The notes under the pieces: generated by a model
What the model saw: only the letters and a program-made list of their open reading frames with translations
Databases searched by the model: none
Told to the model about the DNA's origin: nothing
Shown: piece by piece, positions 34,608 to 46,272 of the stretch
Layout of the letters: each line of letters starts with the position of its first letter
Numbering within the stretch: the stretch's first letter is position 1
Assembly (NCBI GenBank): GCA_029931535.1
Contig: JAQPZY010000332.1
Coordinates: 1-64,000 of the forward strand
Origin: Margaritifera margaritifera
Taxonomy: Eukaryota; Mollusca; Bivalvia; Unionida; Margaritiferidae
Direction: 5' to 3'
Length of the DNA: 64,000 bases
Made by a program: the position numbers and the translations under genes

Positions 34608-34726
34608 ATTTTCCAGTGAAAAGACTGAAGGACTTTGTATAGTCAAGGACTGAGGTGGAAAACAAATGTGGTGGCTGGTGCACTGGGGAGGCTGGACTAG
34701 ATGGTGGACTGGATTCCTGGAATTCA
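34608..34726 (-). CDS. TSC2: tuberin (TSC2) exon: Ser/Pro linker segment
   Basis: Minus strand. Acceptor 'ccactcttttcag' is preceded by a long pyrimidine tract, and the donor is 'GGAAAAT|gtaagtc'. The exon is 119 bases: one base completing a codon, 39 codons (EFQESSPPSSPASPVHQPPH onward, ending SFSLFTGK) and one base. The phase fits exactly the end of the exon at 39592-39704. In human tuberin the conserved 'SPY' block is likewise followed by a Ser/Pro-rich linker and then a hydrophobic segment before a Cys. Sequence similarity in the linker itself is weak, so the call rests on phase, splice signals and position. An alternative in-phase acceptor lies 12 bases upstream. This is the last tuberin exon I can find going left. 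Confidence 0.65.
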
Positions 34727-35169
34727 CTGAAAAGAGTGGTGCTCACAGAATGAGAAATATAGAAAAGAAAATGGACAGAAAATCTCTGATGTTTGCTTGT
34801 AAAACACGTCAAAAGATGAAACAAGTGTTCCATGGAAGATCATGTCTTACCTTCAAAATGTGCTATGATGTATAATGCTTATGACTTTCTTAAAACTTCA
34901 ACATAAAATCAGATCTTTTTACTCTGCTGCTGCCATTGCAGCCATACAAAGTGTCAACTGTATCTGCTTGATAGTTAAATAAAATACAGCTGACTATGAA
35001 GTGCTTATCCAGAACAAACAAGAAAAAAAGTTTAAGATTATAATAACAGAATGACATGAACATAACATGAATGAAATGGAAATTATCACGTTATATGAAG
35101 ACTTGTCATCAGAAATGTTTTCATGCATACAATGATGACAGGTTGTATTAGAAATTCTTTTCGAAACAA

Positions 35170-35290
35170 ATAAGTGAAGGTACTTACCTTAATACTTTGT
35201 GATATAACCCTTTGATCTTAGCACTTTTCTCACACTTAATGGGATTGAGTTTACACACCTGCCAACTTTCAAAATAGTAATGACTGACTA
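35170..35290 (-). mobile_element. Tc1/mariner transposase C-terminal fragment
   Basis: On minus: CVNSIPLSVRKVLRSKGYI followed by TKY and a stop, matching the typical Tc1-family ending 'V-x-S-M-P-x-R-x-x-x-V-I-x-x-K-G-x-x-T-K-Y'. The rest of a Tc1 transposase in the same orientation lies at 36.0-36.9 kb, so this may be the 3' end of one copy split by about 700 bases of later sequence. Confidence 0.6.
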
Positions 35291-35432
35291 CTCATGAAGG
35301 GGGGGGGAGGGTGTGGTTGAAAAGAGGGAAGGGGCATTGCATGTAGCCTAGATAATTGATATATCATTATAAATTAAACATTATATAAATAATATATTAT
35401 CTGGCTCTAGAAGCCTCTTTATTTTGCAGCAA

Positions 35433-35693
35433 TTTTAAATGTATGGTGAAGGAATACAATAACTGATTGATACACTGAAATAAAACTGTTCTGACCTTTA
35501 CATAATGATAAAAGGTGTGTTTTAAATGTATGGTGAAGGAATACAATAACTGATTAATACACTGAAATAAAACTGTTCTGACCTTTACATAATGATAAAA
35601 GGTGTGTTTTAAATGTATGGTGAAGGAATACAATAACTGATTGATACAATGAAATAAAACTGTTCTGACCTTTACATAATGATAAAAGGTGTG
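35433..35693. repeat. 87-bp minisatellite, 3 copies
   Basis: Units at 35433, 35520 and 35607 differ at one or two positions. The unit contains 'ttttaaatgtatggtgaagg' and 'aaaactgttctgacctttac'. 87 is a multiple of three, so one minus frame stays open (FYHYVKVRTVLFQCINQLLY), but it shows no other gene signal. It lies inside the split Tc1 copy. Confidence 0.9.
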
Positions 35694-35999
35694 ACAACAA
35701 GCTATGACTCTATCAATGCTAAAGTCCACTGTATTTTATCTTGCTCATTATGACTGTTAGTTTATTAATAATGCCAATATGCCTTACATTTCTTATTCAT
35801 TTTATTTGATTAAATTTCTGAAAGAGATGTGCCTCAATTCAAGTTCCAAATATCAATTCTGGATTTTTCTGATTTTCTTTTTTTCTGAATCAGCAATTCA
35901 AGCTGTGTTGCAAATGATAATACACAGTTACAATTTGCAATAAACCTGTTAATTACTTGTTGATACCTTCCTGATGGCATTAACAAGTGACAAAATTTC

Positions 36000-36900
36000 C
36001 AAAATCAGGACAGACTTTAAAAGAAGCCTGTACCATGCAGTACTAATTGTGTGTTCCATATCTTGTTTTGACTCGAGTCTTTTGATGTAATTTTACAGTT
36101 CATATTTGAATCTATCCAAACATTTTTGATAATGTTTAAATCTGGACTCTGGATTGGCCAACACATCCATTTAAGCTGATTTTTACATTTATATTATTTA
36201 ACCAGATGTGCTCTATGAACAGGTGCAATGCTGTCATGGAATATGTACTAATATGTAGAGAAAATGACAAAACAATTGCAGGCTAAATACAGTTGTCAGT
36301 TCTATATATTTTTGGGCATTCTTATTACCATCTACAATTGAAATTGTTCCAATACAATGAATATTACACATCCCCAAATCATAAATCTAAACTGTGGGAT
36401 GGAGTGGGAGCAGGTGACAAAAATTGCTGGATCCATTCTTCTCCAACTTGCCACCATATGACAATATTATTTTTTACAACATCAATCTTACATTCGTCAC
36501 CAAATATCACCTGATCTAATGATCTGTAATGAAACTTGCCTCTACACCATGCTATATGATTTCTGCTGCTGATTTCTTGTGAGCTTTTTTTTACTTAACA
36601 GCACAACTATAATAAGCTTCATGCTAGAAAGCTCACTGGATTGACCATAAAACACATCCAGTCCTAAACATGTTGAAATCCCAATAATTTTGACCAAAGT
36701 TCTCATTCTGTTAAGTTTAATACACCAAATTAAATCATGAACATGTCACTCTTTGAGTTTTTTTTCACATTTTCCTTTTTTTGAAATCAGTTAATTACTG
36801 GGAAAACTTTAAACCTGGCTATATCTGATTGTCAAATTCCAGAATGATACAAAAAAATGATGACATTTTTGTACTCATTGCTCAATTCCTTTCATGATTG
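36000..36900 (-). pseudogene. Tc1/mariner transposase relic
   Basis: Read on minus from about 36900 leftward. FGISTCLGLDVFYG and LLSKKKLTRNQ-type pieces (about 36590-36690) correspond to the region before the catalytic core. QVIFGDECKI (about 36490-36525) carries the first catalytic Asp context (F-x-D-E). FMIWGCVIF (about 36380-36405) and WPIQSPDLNIIKNVW (about 36110-36160) give the final 'Q-S-P-D-L-N-x-I-E' box, with the last acid changed to Lys. Several stops occur. It lies in a tuberin intron, on the same strand as the gene. Confidence 0.7.
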
Positions 36901-37251
36901 TACCATGTTGTTTATCTCATCACTGAAAAGGAACCAGATGATACTGTTCCAAAAATATTCCAGCACACGAGTCAGATGATGGAATCCTGGATTGATATGC
37001 AACAATGCTTACAGTACTATGTGTTTATACTAAAATCAGTGCACGAGTTGTGCAAAGATCATGTTAAGCTAATTTTGTCATGATGTCCAAGCCTTCTTAT
37101 ATGGTATTAGGCTGCAGCTCTATAAAACTTACACTGATTTATGATGTGATCTTGTTGATAATAAAATCTACAGTATAGCATAAACCATTACATCAGTGTG
37201 TACTATAAGCTGCATTATTTATGCCATGGACAGAAAAGCTGATATATTATT

Positions 37252-39560
37252 TGTAACAAGAGACCCATGTAGGCCTGAGATCTGCCTAATAACCAATTGT
37301 GAGAGAAGTTGGCCAAGAAATCTGGGTCAGTAGGGTGCTTTATGAAGAAATTTCTTGCAATGCTGTTGACTGCATATATTATGAAAACAAATGTTTCATG
37401 TTTCTCTATTTTTGGTATCTTCACAAATATTTGATGAAACATTAGCATCATTTGCCCAATATTGAAGGGCCACAATGCCAGGGTACTTTGTGTCAAAGTT
37501 GGTCAAAAATTTTGTTATGTGATTTTTTTAGATTAAGTTGTTTATATATTTTCTTTTTTAGTAACAGTGGACATATTTGATGGGGGATCAGCATCATTTG
37601 TATAAATCTGAAAGGACTTTAAGGCAAGATACTTTCTGTCAAGTTTGGTCAAATTCTGTTAAACTGTTTCTGAGAAGAAGTTATTAAAGTTTTTTTTCAT
37701 TTTTAGTAACAGCAGCCATATTTGCTGGTGGATTGGCATCATTTCTACAAACTTAAAAGTTTTCATGCCTGGATGCTATCTATTAACTTTGGTAAGAATT
37801 ATATTGAGTGGTTTGTGAGGAATCATTTAAAGGATTGTCTATTTTTAGTAATTGTAACTATATTTGATGATGTATTGGCATTATTTGTGTAAAATTGTAA
37901 GGCCTTCATACCAGAATGATTCTTAGAAATATGATAAAATTCTGCAAAACAGTTTTTGAAAAGAAGCGATTTTAATGTTTTTACAAATATTTTTAGCTAT
38001 GTGGGCATTAGTGGTGTAACAATATATCAGAACATCAGTACGTATCAGTAAGCTACCATATCACAATTCGTATTGGCAAAAATTCTTCTGCATCAATATT
38101 TTAATCCTGTCTATTATTAAGACTGGTTTTAGAACTAATTTTGTTTTCACTGAAAATATTACTTGATATAATAAAAGAGCACAACCAAAACCTGTCAAAT
38201 GTGTGGTTTAGTAATGACTGATGATCAATAACTGTGGAATAACCCTGAACCATCTTATACTCAATAAGCAGGCAAAAAGCACTGTCGGAACTCACTTTGG
38301 CTTTAAATACAAGGCAGATTGTGAAATTAATAATTGTTAGCAGTATACCATAGATACTTCAATAGCATGAGCTATTCTGAAGGGACTACTAGTAATCTCA
38401 CCACACACATGCCAACAACATCTGTAAAAGTTGGTCTTTATTTATCTTTCAGATGCAAACTATCATCTCTTACCTGGGCACACACACAATCCCTCTAACT
38501 TTTTCCCAAAATAAGCAGAAACACAGCTAGCAGAATATGTTATTTATTATAATAAAAAGTTACAGGCTCTGCAAAAAATGCTAACAGTTGGTATCACATG
38601 GGTTTTCAAAATGGTCAACTTATTGATACATATTGTAATACAATAATTTATATAAGCAACATATCACAATATGATTTCAGTTGGAAATACTCACCCCAAG
38701 TGGCCATATCTGATGGCAGATCAACATAATTTTAACAAGTTTGAAAGAACTTTATGTCATGATGGTTCTATCAAATTTGGTCAAGTTCTATTTAGTGGTT
38801 TTTGAGAAGTCATTTAAAAGTTTTTCTGTATTTTGTAATTAGTAGCTGTATTTGAAGGCAAATATGCATCATTTGTATAAAATTGCCAAAATGCTTTCTG
38901 CAAATTTGGTCAAATTCTATTCAGACATATTTAAGAAATCATTTAAAGATTTTTCTGTTTTAGTATCAGTGACCAAATCTGATAGCAGATCGGCATCATT
39001 TGTATAAAACTGAAAGCCCTATATACCATGAAGCTCTCTGTCAAATTTGGTCAAATCCTGTTGAGTGGTTTTTGAGAAGAAGTTGTTTAAAGGAAATTCT
39101 ATTTTTAGTAATGGTGAACAAATTTCAACATAATTTGTACAAATTGAAAGCCCAATGAACCATGATGCTCTCTGTCAAATATGGTTAATTTCTGTTCAGC
39201 AGTTTTTCATCAAACGTTGTTTAAAGCTTTTTCTATATTTAGTAATGGTGGCCATATTTCATTATGGATCAGCATTATTCATATAAAACTGAAAGCCATT
39301 TATGCCAGGATACTTGTTCAAAGGTTTTCTACTTTTAGTAATGGTGGCCATATTTGATGTAGGATCAGCATCATATTTACAAATTTGAACGGTCTTCATG
39401 CCAGAATGCTGTCTCTAAGTTTGGTTGTAACTAGTTAAGTGGTATTTTAACTTAAGTTGATGGACATATGATGCACAATGGGTAACTGACAATGGACAAT
39501 GCACAATGGACACAGGGCTATAACATAAGCTCACTTGGCCTTATGGCAAGGTGAGCTAAT
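37252..39560 (+). mobile_element. non-autonomous element with internal about 140-bp arrays and 3' hairpin
   Basis: It begins 'aacaagagacccatgtaggc', a header common in molluscan dispersed repeats. It then holds more than ten diverged units with 'tcagcatcatttgtat', 'ctgtcaaatttggtcaaatt', 'gtggtttttgagaag' and 'tagtaatggtggccatattt'. It ends with a module of short 'caatggaca' words and the hairpin 'gctcacttggccttatggc' 'aaggtgagct' followed by CTAA|T (39525-39561). A 3' hairpin with CTAA and insertion before T is the signature of rolling-circle (Helitron/Helentron-like) ends. About 38009-38670 looks like a later insertion beginning 'agtggtgtaacaatatatc' (hAT-like end). Confidence 0.6.
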
Positions 39561-39591
39561 AAATCGAAAGTACTCAAACATGAATACTAAC

Positions 39592-39704
39592 TTTTGTTTG
39601 CAAATAATATAGGGACTAAATGCAAGTTGTCCATTTTGAGCATGGTCCACAAATCCAAGTCTATGAAGACTATCTGAACGAAACTGAAGCAGGCATTCCA
39701 AAAT
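39592..39704 (-). CDS. TSC2: tuberin (TSC2) exon: 'LRADSLHRLG' region
   Basis: Minus strand. Acceptor is 'ttttttttacag', donor 'CAAAA|gttagt'. The 113-base exon encodes ILECLLQFRSDSLHRLGFVD and then NGQLAFSPYIICKQ. It matches, residue by residue in order, the highly conserved human tuberin block 'FLLLLRADSLHRLG...FSPYCVC' near residue 600. The start is in phase with the exon at 46144-46272, and the end (two bases of a codon) with that at 34608-34726. Tuberin, with hamartin, forms the TSC complex that inactivates Rheb and restrains TORC1 at the lysosome. The intron to the next exon upstream is 6.4 kb and full of repeats. Confidence 0.92.
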
Positions 39705-39815
39705 CTGTAAAAAAAAAAAAAAGGAAAAAAGAATGCATTGAACAGAAGGGGGAGTTATGAGCAGTGTTGCACCTTGAGTGCAGGATCACAGGTTTCCACA
39801 ATTTTTATTCCAATT

Positions 39816-40106
39816 TCACCCAAAATCTTGACCCTTGTGTGCCCTCAGAGCATGCTTTATGTCAGGAAAAAAATTAAAAATATGCCTTCTACTTTTATTT
39901 AGTGCATGTCCATCCACATCTATGATGGCGCCAGCAATGGCCAAAGTCGCTAAAGGCAATAAACACTGCAAGATGTCAATTAATATACATTTTAAAACAA
40001 TACATCTGGCAATCAAAACATTCAAGGTTTGTGGTAGCCTGCAGAGTTGCATTGTAAAGTCTTTTACAGCCATTAGTGCAACACATTTTCGAGGTTGAAG
40101 ACACAC
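39816..40106 (-). other. 96-codon open frame, product unknown
   Basis: The frame includes MAVKDFTMQLCRLPQTLNVL and ends with HALRAHKGQDFG. It has no obvious family and no splice-framed edges, and it lies in a tuberin intron just beyond the 39.6-kb exon. It is probably part of an unrecognised repeat; a missed exon is less likely since it does not align with tuberin. Confidence 0.2.
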
Positions 40107-40443
40107 CTATAGAGACGATGATTTAATTTATTTAGCGGTAGAATTAATGACAAAAGGTACTAAATTTATGCAAATATTTCAGAAAACAATGGAAATTATT
40201 ATACGAAATGCTGGTGAATAATGAGTGAATACTAATGTCAAATCAGAGCATGATCTGGAATGGAAATTTCCATAGTGCAGCTCATTTCAGGTGAACCAGA
40301 TTTTCAAATATGTCAATGTTTTCATGAGTCACTTGAGCACTTGATAAAACATTTATTACAAAATGTAAGTGTCCAAGGAAAGATGATAGTACAGTGCAGT
40401 CTACCAAGTTAAGGTGACAAAACTTTCAAAGCAAATAAGATTA

Positions 40444-40633
40444 CCATGTATACTTGCGTATAGGCCGATACCAACTGCCAACTGCATACACCCAGATCTG
40501 CAGTCGCATAATGCACTGGCAGATCTGGGTCTATGCAGTTTGTAAGGACTAATCAGTAGAACAAACAACATAGACCCTTATCTGCCAGTGCATTATGCGA
40601 TGGCAGATCAGGGTTTATGTTATTTGCATACAG
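40444..40633 (-). mobile_element. double-hairpin MITE, copy 1 (truncated)
   Basis: Begins 'ccatgtatacttgcgtatag' and contains two successive hairpins with 'cagatctgggtctatgcagt' and 'gatggcagatcagggtttat'. The right terminal repeat is missing. It is in reverse orientation to the 48.16-kb copy. Confidence 0.75.
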
Positions 40634-41140
40634 ACATTCCAATCCAGCTATCATTAGCAGGTCTAAAAATTCAGAACAGACAATCACAACCCATGTTCAA
40701 TTAAAATACTGTGAAGTAATGTTTATTTGTAGGGAACCACAATTTAGAAATATGTTAAAACCCATGAAAATTTATTTTTTTACTCAGCAATGATAAATAA
40801 AGACCCCTACAAAAAATGAATCCACCCTAAAGGCTTTCTGACATAATTTCAAATGTTCATTTAAATTCTTAGCATTTTAAAGTAAAATATTCAAGCTTCA
40901 TACATACAGTATACCAGAGTGTAATCAACGATTACATAGCACACCTCTAAGAAGTGTTCAGTAGTCTCCAGTAACCACTGTAAACATTAATTATCATGCA
41001 GAAAATAAATTCAGACTAAAGTTATTCTGACATCGAAATGTCGGCCCCTGTGACAAGACAGAAAAGACATAAAACAATAAAAAAGACTCTGTAGATAACA
41101 AAAGTACCCTGATGGGACTGATGCTCTACAGGCTGAAAAG

Positions 41141-41500
41141 AATTTCAAAGAATATAAGGTAAGTCCATTTGGTCTGTCCTTTTATTCTATTTAACTGTTA
41201 AGTATTGAAACAATCTCTGATACTCTTGAATTTCAAAGAATATAAGGTAAGTCCATTTGTTCTGTCCTCTTATTCTTTTTAACTGTTAAGTATTGAAACA
41301 ATCTCTGATACTCTTGAGAAATTCAAAGAATATAAGGTAAGTCCATTTGTTCTGTCCTTTTATTCTTTTTAACAGTTAAGTATTGAAACAATCTCTGATA
41401 CTCTTGAATTTCAAAGAATATAAAGTAAGTCCATTTGTTCTGTCCTTTAATTCTTTTTAACTGTTAAGTATTGAAACAATCTCTGATACTCTTGAGAAAT
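41141..41500. repeat. about 90-bp tandem repeat, 4 copies
   Basis: The unit runs from 'aatttcaaagaatataaggt' 'aagtccattt' through 'aactgttaagtattgaaaca' 'atctctgatactctt'. Unit lengths alternate between about 88 and 92 bases because of an extra 'gaga'. Each unit carries 'aag|gtaagt' (the last copy is 'aaagtaagt'), a plus-strand splice-donor look-alike. Confidence 0.85.
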
Positions 41501-41799
41501 TCCAACATACAAAATTTGGTAACAAAAAATATTTTCTTACTTGTTTGAGTTAACATGTTTACAAGGTACCTACAAGTGAATGACAACATTCTTTGTCATG
41601 GCCTTTGACCCTGAACCTGATATCATGGATAGAAGACCATTGTACTTGTCTCAGACAATGTGAAGATATACCTGCATGCTAAGCTGGCTTAAATCCATAT
41701 ATAATATTTTGGGGAGACAAAAAGTGAAGTTACTGAAGTGGCATTATTCAAGGTATTCTTCTAATATTTCTGCAACATGGGTTTGATAACAATCCATTC

Positions 41800-42790
41800 A
41801 TACCTGTGTTAAAAACCAGAATCAAGACCTTTGACCTTAAAATCAATGTCAGTGCTGACTATCAACTTGTTCATTGGAATGCAACTAAATACAAAGTCCA
41901 GTCAAAATTTCACTTATATAGTTACAAGTCACTTTATTAAGAGGCTCAATGAAGTACAAAAATGCATAGAACAACCTTTGACTTGACTCAAAGATCAATT
42001 TAGTCTTGTTTTCAAAACTCCTATACAAGTGTGGATATGCTGGTGGTCGGATCATCACAATTTGCATTCTGAAATATTAAATATTGCAAGAAGTGTTTTA
42101 GTCAAAATGCCATGTCAATGCTTCCAATTCATGCAAGAGTAATAATGATAACAAGAGTGGTAATGATAACAAGGGTTTTGAGATGACAATTATGGTCCCA
42201 TACTGGTGGTCAGTGGAGCACCAATTTCATTCAGAACCAGTTACATAATGTTATTATGTCTTTTGTGAAACCCCATGTCACTACAACCATCTGTTCATGA
42301 GGAGTAGCCATATAAAGATTTTCAGGATGGCCATTAGGGCAGTGATTTTGGTGGTTGGATTAGCATTATTTTAAAATAGGAACAACTATATATTGCAAGA
42401 AAGAAGTGTTTTTTATACCGATATGGTGATCTGTTCAGGAGAAGTAGCAGTTATGAGATTTATTTTGTACCTAAAGTTTTTTTGCTTTACATTTTTTGAA
42501 CTTTTAATTGGCAATATATAGTCTGTATTGTGCTGATATGCTGTTAAACCCTATATATACATATTCCAATATTTGGGAACTCACATTGACATCATTTTCA
42601 TTTAGAACCAACTACATATAGTAAGACATGTCTTGGTGAAAACCCTGTATTGATACGACCATCCCTTCAAGAGGAGTAGCAATAACCAGATTTTTAAAAT
42701 AGTGATCATTGCCATCATGTTGAAGGTCTGATCAGCACCATTTTTATGTAAGGTCAACAGAATATCATAAAAAGTCTTTTACATGGTTTA
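41800..42790. repeat. array of about 150-170-bp diverged units (left part of a split element)
   Basis: Units share 'ccatgtca.tacaaccatctgttca', 'gaggagtagc.ata' and 'gaacca.ttacat' (for example near 42290, 42420, 42650). The same 'gaaggagtagtgataataa' word reappears at 45370 next to a 3' end module, suggesting one element split by the sequence in between. Confidence 0.5.
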
Positions 42791-43231
42791 TACAGCCCCA
42801 GTAAGTTGTTTTTAAAGGACTTGTTTGGGTTTTCAATGACTTTTCTCACATGTCATTTTGTTTATCACTGCATAATTAGGTACAAAAAAAAAGAAGAAAC
42901 AACATGTAACTAATTAGCATGCCACTACAGCAAAAGGATGCTAGTCCAGTTGGTAACTAATCATGTCATGTGTCATTTGATCCACCCAGTTTTATCCCAT
43001 TTTTGGAAAATAAGTAAATAACAAAAATTCAGAATTTAGAAAAAAGTAATACATTTAATTTTAACTGTTTGTTTTCCCTCATATAAATTCAGGAAGTTGT
43101 GAAAAAATTCCAAGGAGTTTTCAACAAATTCAAGGACTTTTCAAGGACAAAATAAACTTTCTCAAATTCAAAGAGATTTCTTGACCTAAATATGAAATAT
43201 TAACCTCAGCTAGTATGTATGCATATACATA

Positions 43232-44774
43232 CCGTATATACTCGCTTATAAGTCGATGTTTTTTTACTTAGAATTTGACTCATGCAGAGTAGGGGTCATC
43301 TTATAAGCGCGACATTAAAAAAATAAAAAAATGTTGGGGTAATGTTGGAAACTCTAGATGTTTGCAGTACATAAAAATACTGTCAATTCATATATTTTTA
43401 CGTTTTCATGCTACTATTCCTATGCAGTAATGCATATATGGTATGCACTGTATTTATCTGTTTCATGACGGTATTCATTACACAATACATGTATCTACAG
43501 TTATTTGGATTTTAATAATTTGAAATTACCGGTAAATTAAATACTAACTACCGCAAAATGAAGTGTCCGTCAATGTTTACCGTGGGTGTTTACTAGTAAG
43601 TATATTGCCTCCATTTTCGTGCAAGTCCAAACAACCTGTATTTGTATTAATATTTGTGTTTTGCTGTATAAAGAGTGTGCTTGATGCAATAAAAGTTTTG
43701 ATTTAATTTGTATTTTCCTTTTCCACAAGTCAGATTTAATTCCCAAGTGATATTTCCCAAGTTATCTGCCAGTGCACGTGGGCCAATAAGCCTTTGGCTT
43801 GTAAAGGGACTCACTTTGTTTTCAAGTTGACAATCCTTTTGATCGATCCGCCAATCTATACTTGTTCAGTGGCAATAAGAGTTCTACAACTTCCTGTGCA
43901 TATACTTTGACCTTAATCCCTTTGCTTGTAAAGGCACCACACTCTGTTTTCCCATGTGACAACCCTTTGATCAAGTCGCAAGTTTGATACATGTTCAGTG
44001 CCAAGTAACAGAGGGTGGCTATTTGAACTCCCTGTGATCTTGCTGCACAATTGACATGTGTTCAGTTGCAGCCTTTAATAGATTTCGGACTTTATGATCA
44101 AAGTGTTACTCACAGAGCCCAAGCTCAGTCTTTGCATAAGCATCCCCATATGACAGTAAAGCTGAGAATCGAAGTCGGACGAGATTTACGATGAATAGAC
44201 GACGATGTAGGATTTCAGAACTTTATCAGACAATGAGGATTAATTCTTGGACTTTGTACCAGATGACATTAGATAATGACATTTATAGGATACCGTGAAT
44301 CACAAAAAAGTGGACTTAACTTTCATTGTTTATTTGCACGACGTGTGGAATTAACATATTACGGGATATTGTGAATCGGATCATTCTGAACTTCTATTTT
44401 TATACCGGTATGTGACCTATAATTGAATTCGTGGATTTATCATATAAATGGATTTAAAATGTCAAGCATTATGGATTTCAATGGACTTTATTACACAAAA
44501 ATGGACAAATTGTAAGTTGTCAATTTATTTGTGACATATTTTACTCAATAATATAATTGTATTTTACACTGGTTTTGTCTTTATCTATCCAGTTTGGCTT
44601 GTTTATATTTCCAAAGTGCATTTCTGACTCACTAAGAAGTCACCCCTTCAGACGGATCTGACTTTCAAAATACACCCCGATTTATAGGAGGGTCAAAGAG
44701 AAAATCCTTTTGCAGCCCTAAAAAGGGGGGGTAGACTTATAGTCGAGTCGACTTATAATTGAGTATATACGGTA
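43232..44774. mobile_element. about 1.54-kb DNA transposon with 25-bp terminal inverted repeats
   Basis: Left end 'ccgtatatactcgcttataa' then gtcgatg; right end 'cgacttataattgagtatat' then acgg. These ends form inverted repeats flanked by TA on both sides. The interior has no intact transposase; a diverged 127-base direct duplication lies at about 43790-44030 ('cctttggcttgtaaag' / 'cctttgcttgtaaagg'). The ends match those of the double-hairpin MITEs at 40.4, 48.2 and 56.6 kb. Confidence 0.72.
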
Positions 44775-45063
44775 CATATCTATGCATGTATATGTTTAAT
44801 GGCACATCAGCACAATCCTGGTCATACAGTGCCAAGTAAGTTCAGGCATCCCAAAAAAGACATACAAAACATAGATAAAGGCAAAAAAGGGTAAAATCCT
44901 TAAAATACAAGGTCACATTTTTTACATAAACCCCGCTCTCTTAAAAAGTCCAAGTCCCAGTCAGCTGGAACACCTGCACAGGACACATCCCAGGGCAGAA
45001 AGGTTCCCTTCATTAGTTGCCTTTTATGACATGCAATAGGATGCAGCAGGCCTATCCTATAAC

Positions 45064-45318
45064 CCTGAGTCTAGTTTTGTGGGGTTTAACACCATTTTTC
45101 AGCACATGATAGGCTATACATGGCGGCCAGTATATGTGGTGGGGGATGAACCTGGGAAGATTCCAGGAAGAACCACTGACCCACGGAAAGCCACTGGCAA
45201 GCTTTCTCACATACCCATGTTGGTTGAACTGAGACTCGAACTCACATGGACAGAGATGAAATGTGAGTGATCTGTAAAGGTGAGCGCCTTAGACCACTCA
45301 GCCACCTGGGGCTCCACC
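45064..45318 (-). mobile_element. tRNA-derived SINE (minus strand)
   Basis: Reverse complement reads 'aggtggctgagtggtctaag' 'gcgct' (A box, tRNA-Leu/Ser-like), then 'gtgagttcgagtctcagttc' (B box). A body follows, with the tail 'tatcatgtgctgaaaaatgg' 'tgttaaacccca' near 45076-45110. Copies of the same tail are at 54.05 kb and 57.25 kb. Confidence 0.8.
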
Positions 45319-45478
45319 TTGGGATGAATGTCTGTGTAGAGTTTCATGGCAATCCTCTAAGTAGTTTAGAAGGAGTAGTGATAATAAACTTGTGCTAATG
45401 GATGGACAGATGATGGATGGACGATGGACAAGAGGTCATCCCATAACCTCTTCTGGTCTATGACAAGTAGAGCTAACA
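45319..45478. mobile_element. 3' end module of a split array element
   Basis: A piece resembling the 42-kb array, then short 'gatggacagatgatggatgg' words, then 'aagaggtcatcccataacct' 'cttctggtctatgacaagtagagctaac'. This is built like the 39.5 and 55.75 kb ends (short ggac words, inverted words, then ctaa) but with a different hairpin sequence. Confidence 0.5.
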
Positions 45479-46143
45479 ATTCACTAAATTTGGTCAAAAG
45501 AAATTGAAAGATTATGTATCAGAGGTTAATTTAAGTTATATATTATAATAGCAGTTTGTCACTGTCAAATTTGGTGGAATGTTTGATGGGGAGGGAGGAG
45601 AAAGAACAATACATAAAGTCTATTTGTACTTGCAAGAGTAATTTCAAGCCTTTTTGAATTATTAGAATATTTTTTGTTCTCAGAATCAAACATTTTACAA
45701 AATATATGAACTCAAAAGTTTCAAAATGAATAATTCTGAGAATGATATGTGAACAGATTCAAACAGCATTTTTGTTTTCATTTTGTAATTCAATGTGAAA
45801 GAAAATTACACAATAAAAGACTAACTCTGATATGATTGCAATGAACATTCAAATTCAAGCATGCACATACATAAGTGAATAATCTAAATTGAAGCTCTGC
45901 TACTAGAAGAAAGTGACAGCTGTGTCCGGATATATGTTAATGCAGGCAAAAACTAGCAATGTGTTAAGAGAAGACTGCCCCCAACACCCCTCTGCAATAA
46001 GAGAGTGCTATACTTGCCAAGACATATCTACATATTAATTGTGATATATATTTACAACCCTGCAAATACTGTAACACTGCTGCATATTTAAAGCCCTGCA
46101 AATATTAGATACTGTAATACTACAGCATTAGCTGCATACTTAC

Positions 46144-46272
46144 AGCCTTTCGAATTTTAGATGCTGTGATACTGCTGAAGTCCTTGGGATTGCTGTACTG
46201 GGTAGTAATGTTGGTGATCAGTATCTCATACACCTTCAGGCAATGCTCAGGAGGTGCAGTGTACAACTTCAT
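46144..46272 (-). CDS. TSC2: tuberin (TSC2) exon: 'VYEILITNI' region
   Basis: Minus strand. Acceptor is 'catgtcattttag', donor 'AAGGCT|gtaagt'. The exon is 129 bases, exactly 43 codons: MKLYTAPPEHCLKVYEILIT, then QYSNPKDFSSITASKIRKA. It aligns without gaps to the human tuberin stretch '[22 protein letters not shown]...IASSIRLQA'. The first ATG is not a start codon; the exon is internal, and both neighbours are in phase 0. This region belongs to the N-terminal alpha-solenoid of tuberin. Confidence 0.92.

Noticed and set aside
36293..36514. Plus-strand frame of 73 codons
   Set aside because: It is antisense to the Tc1 transposase relic, which explains its lack of stops.
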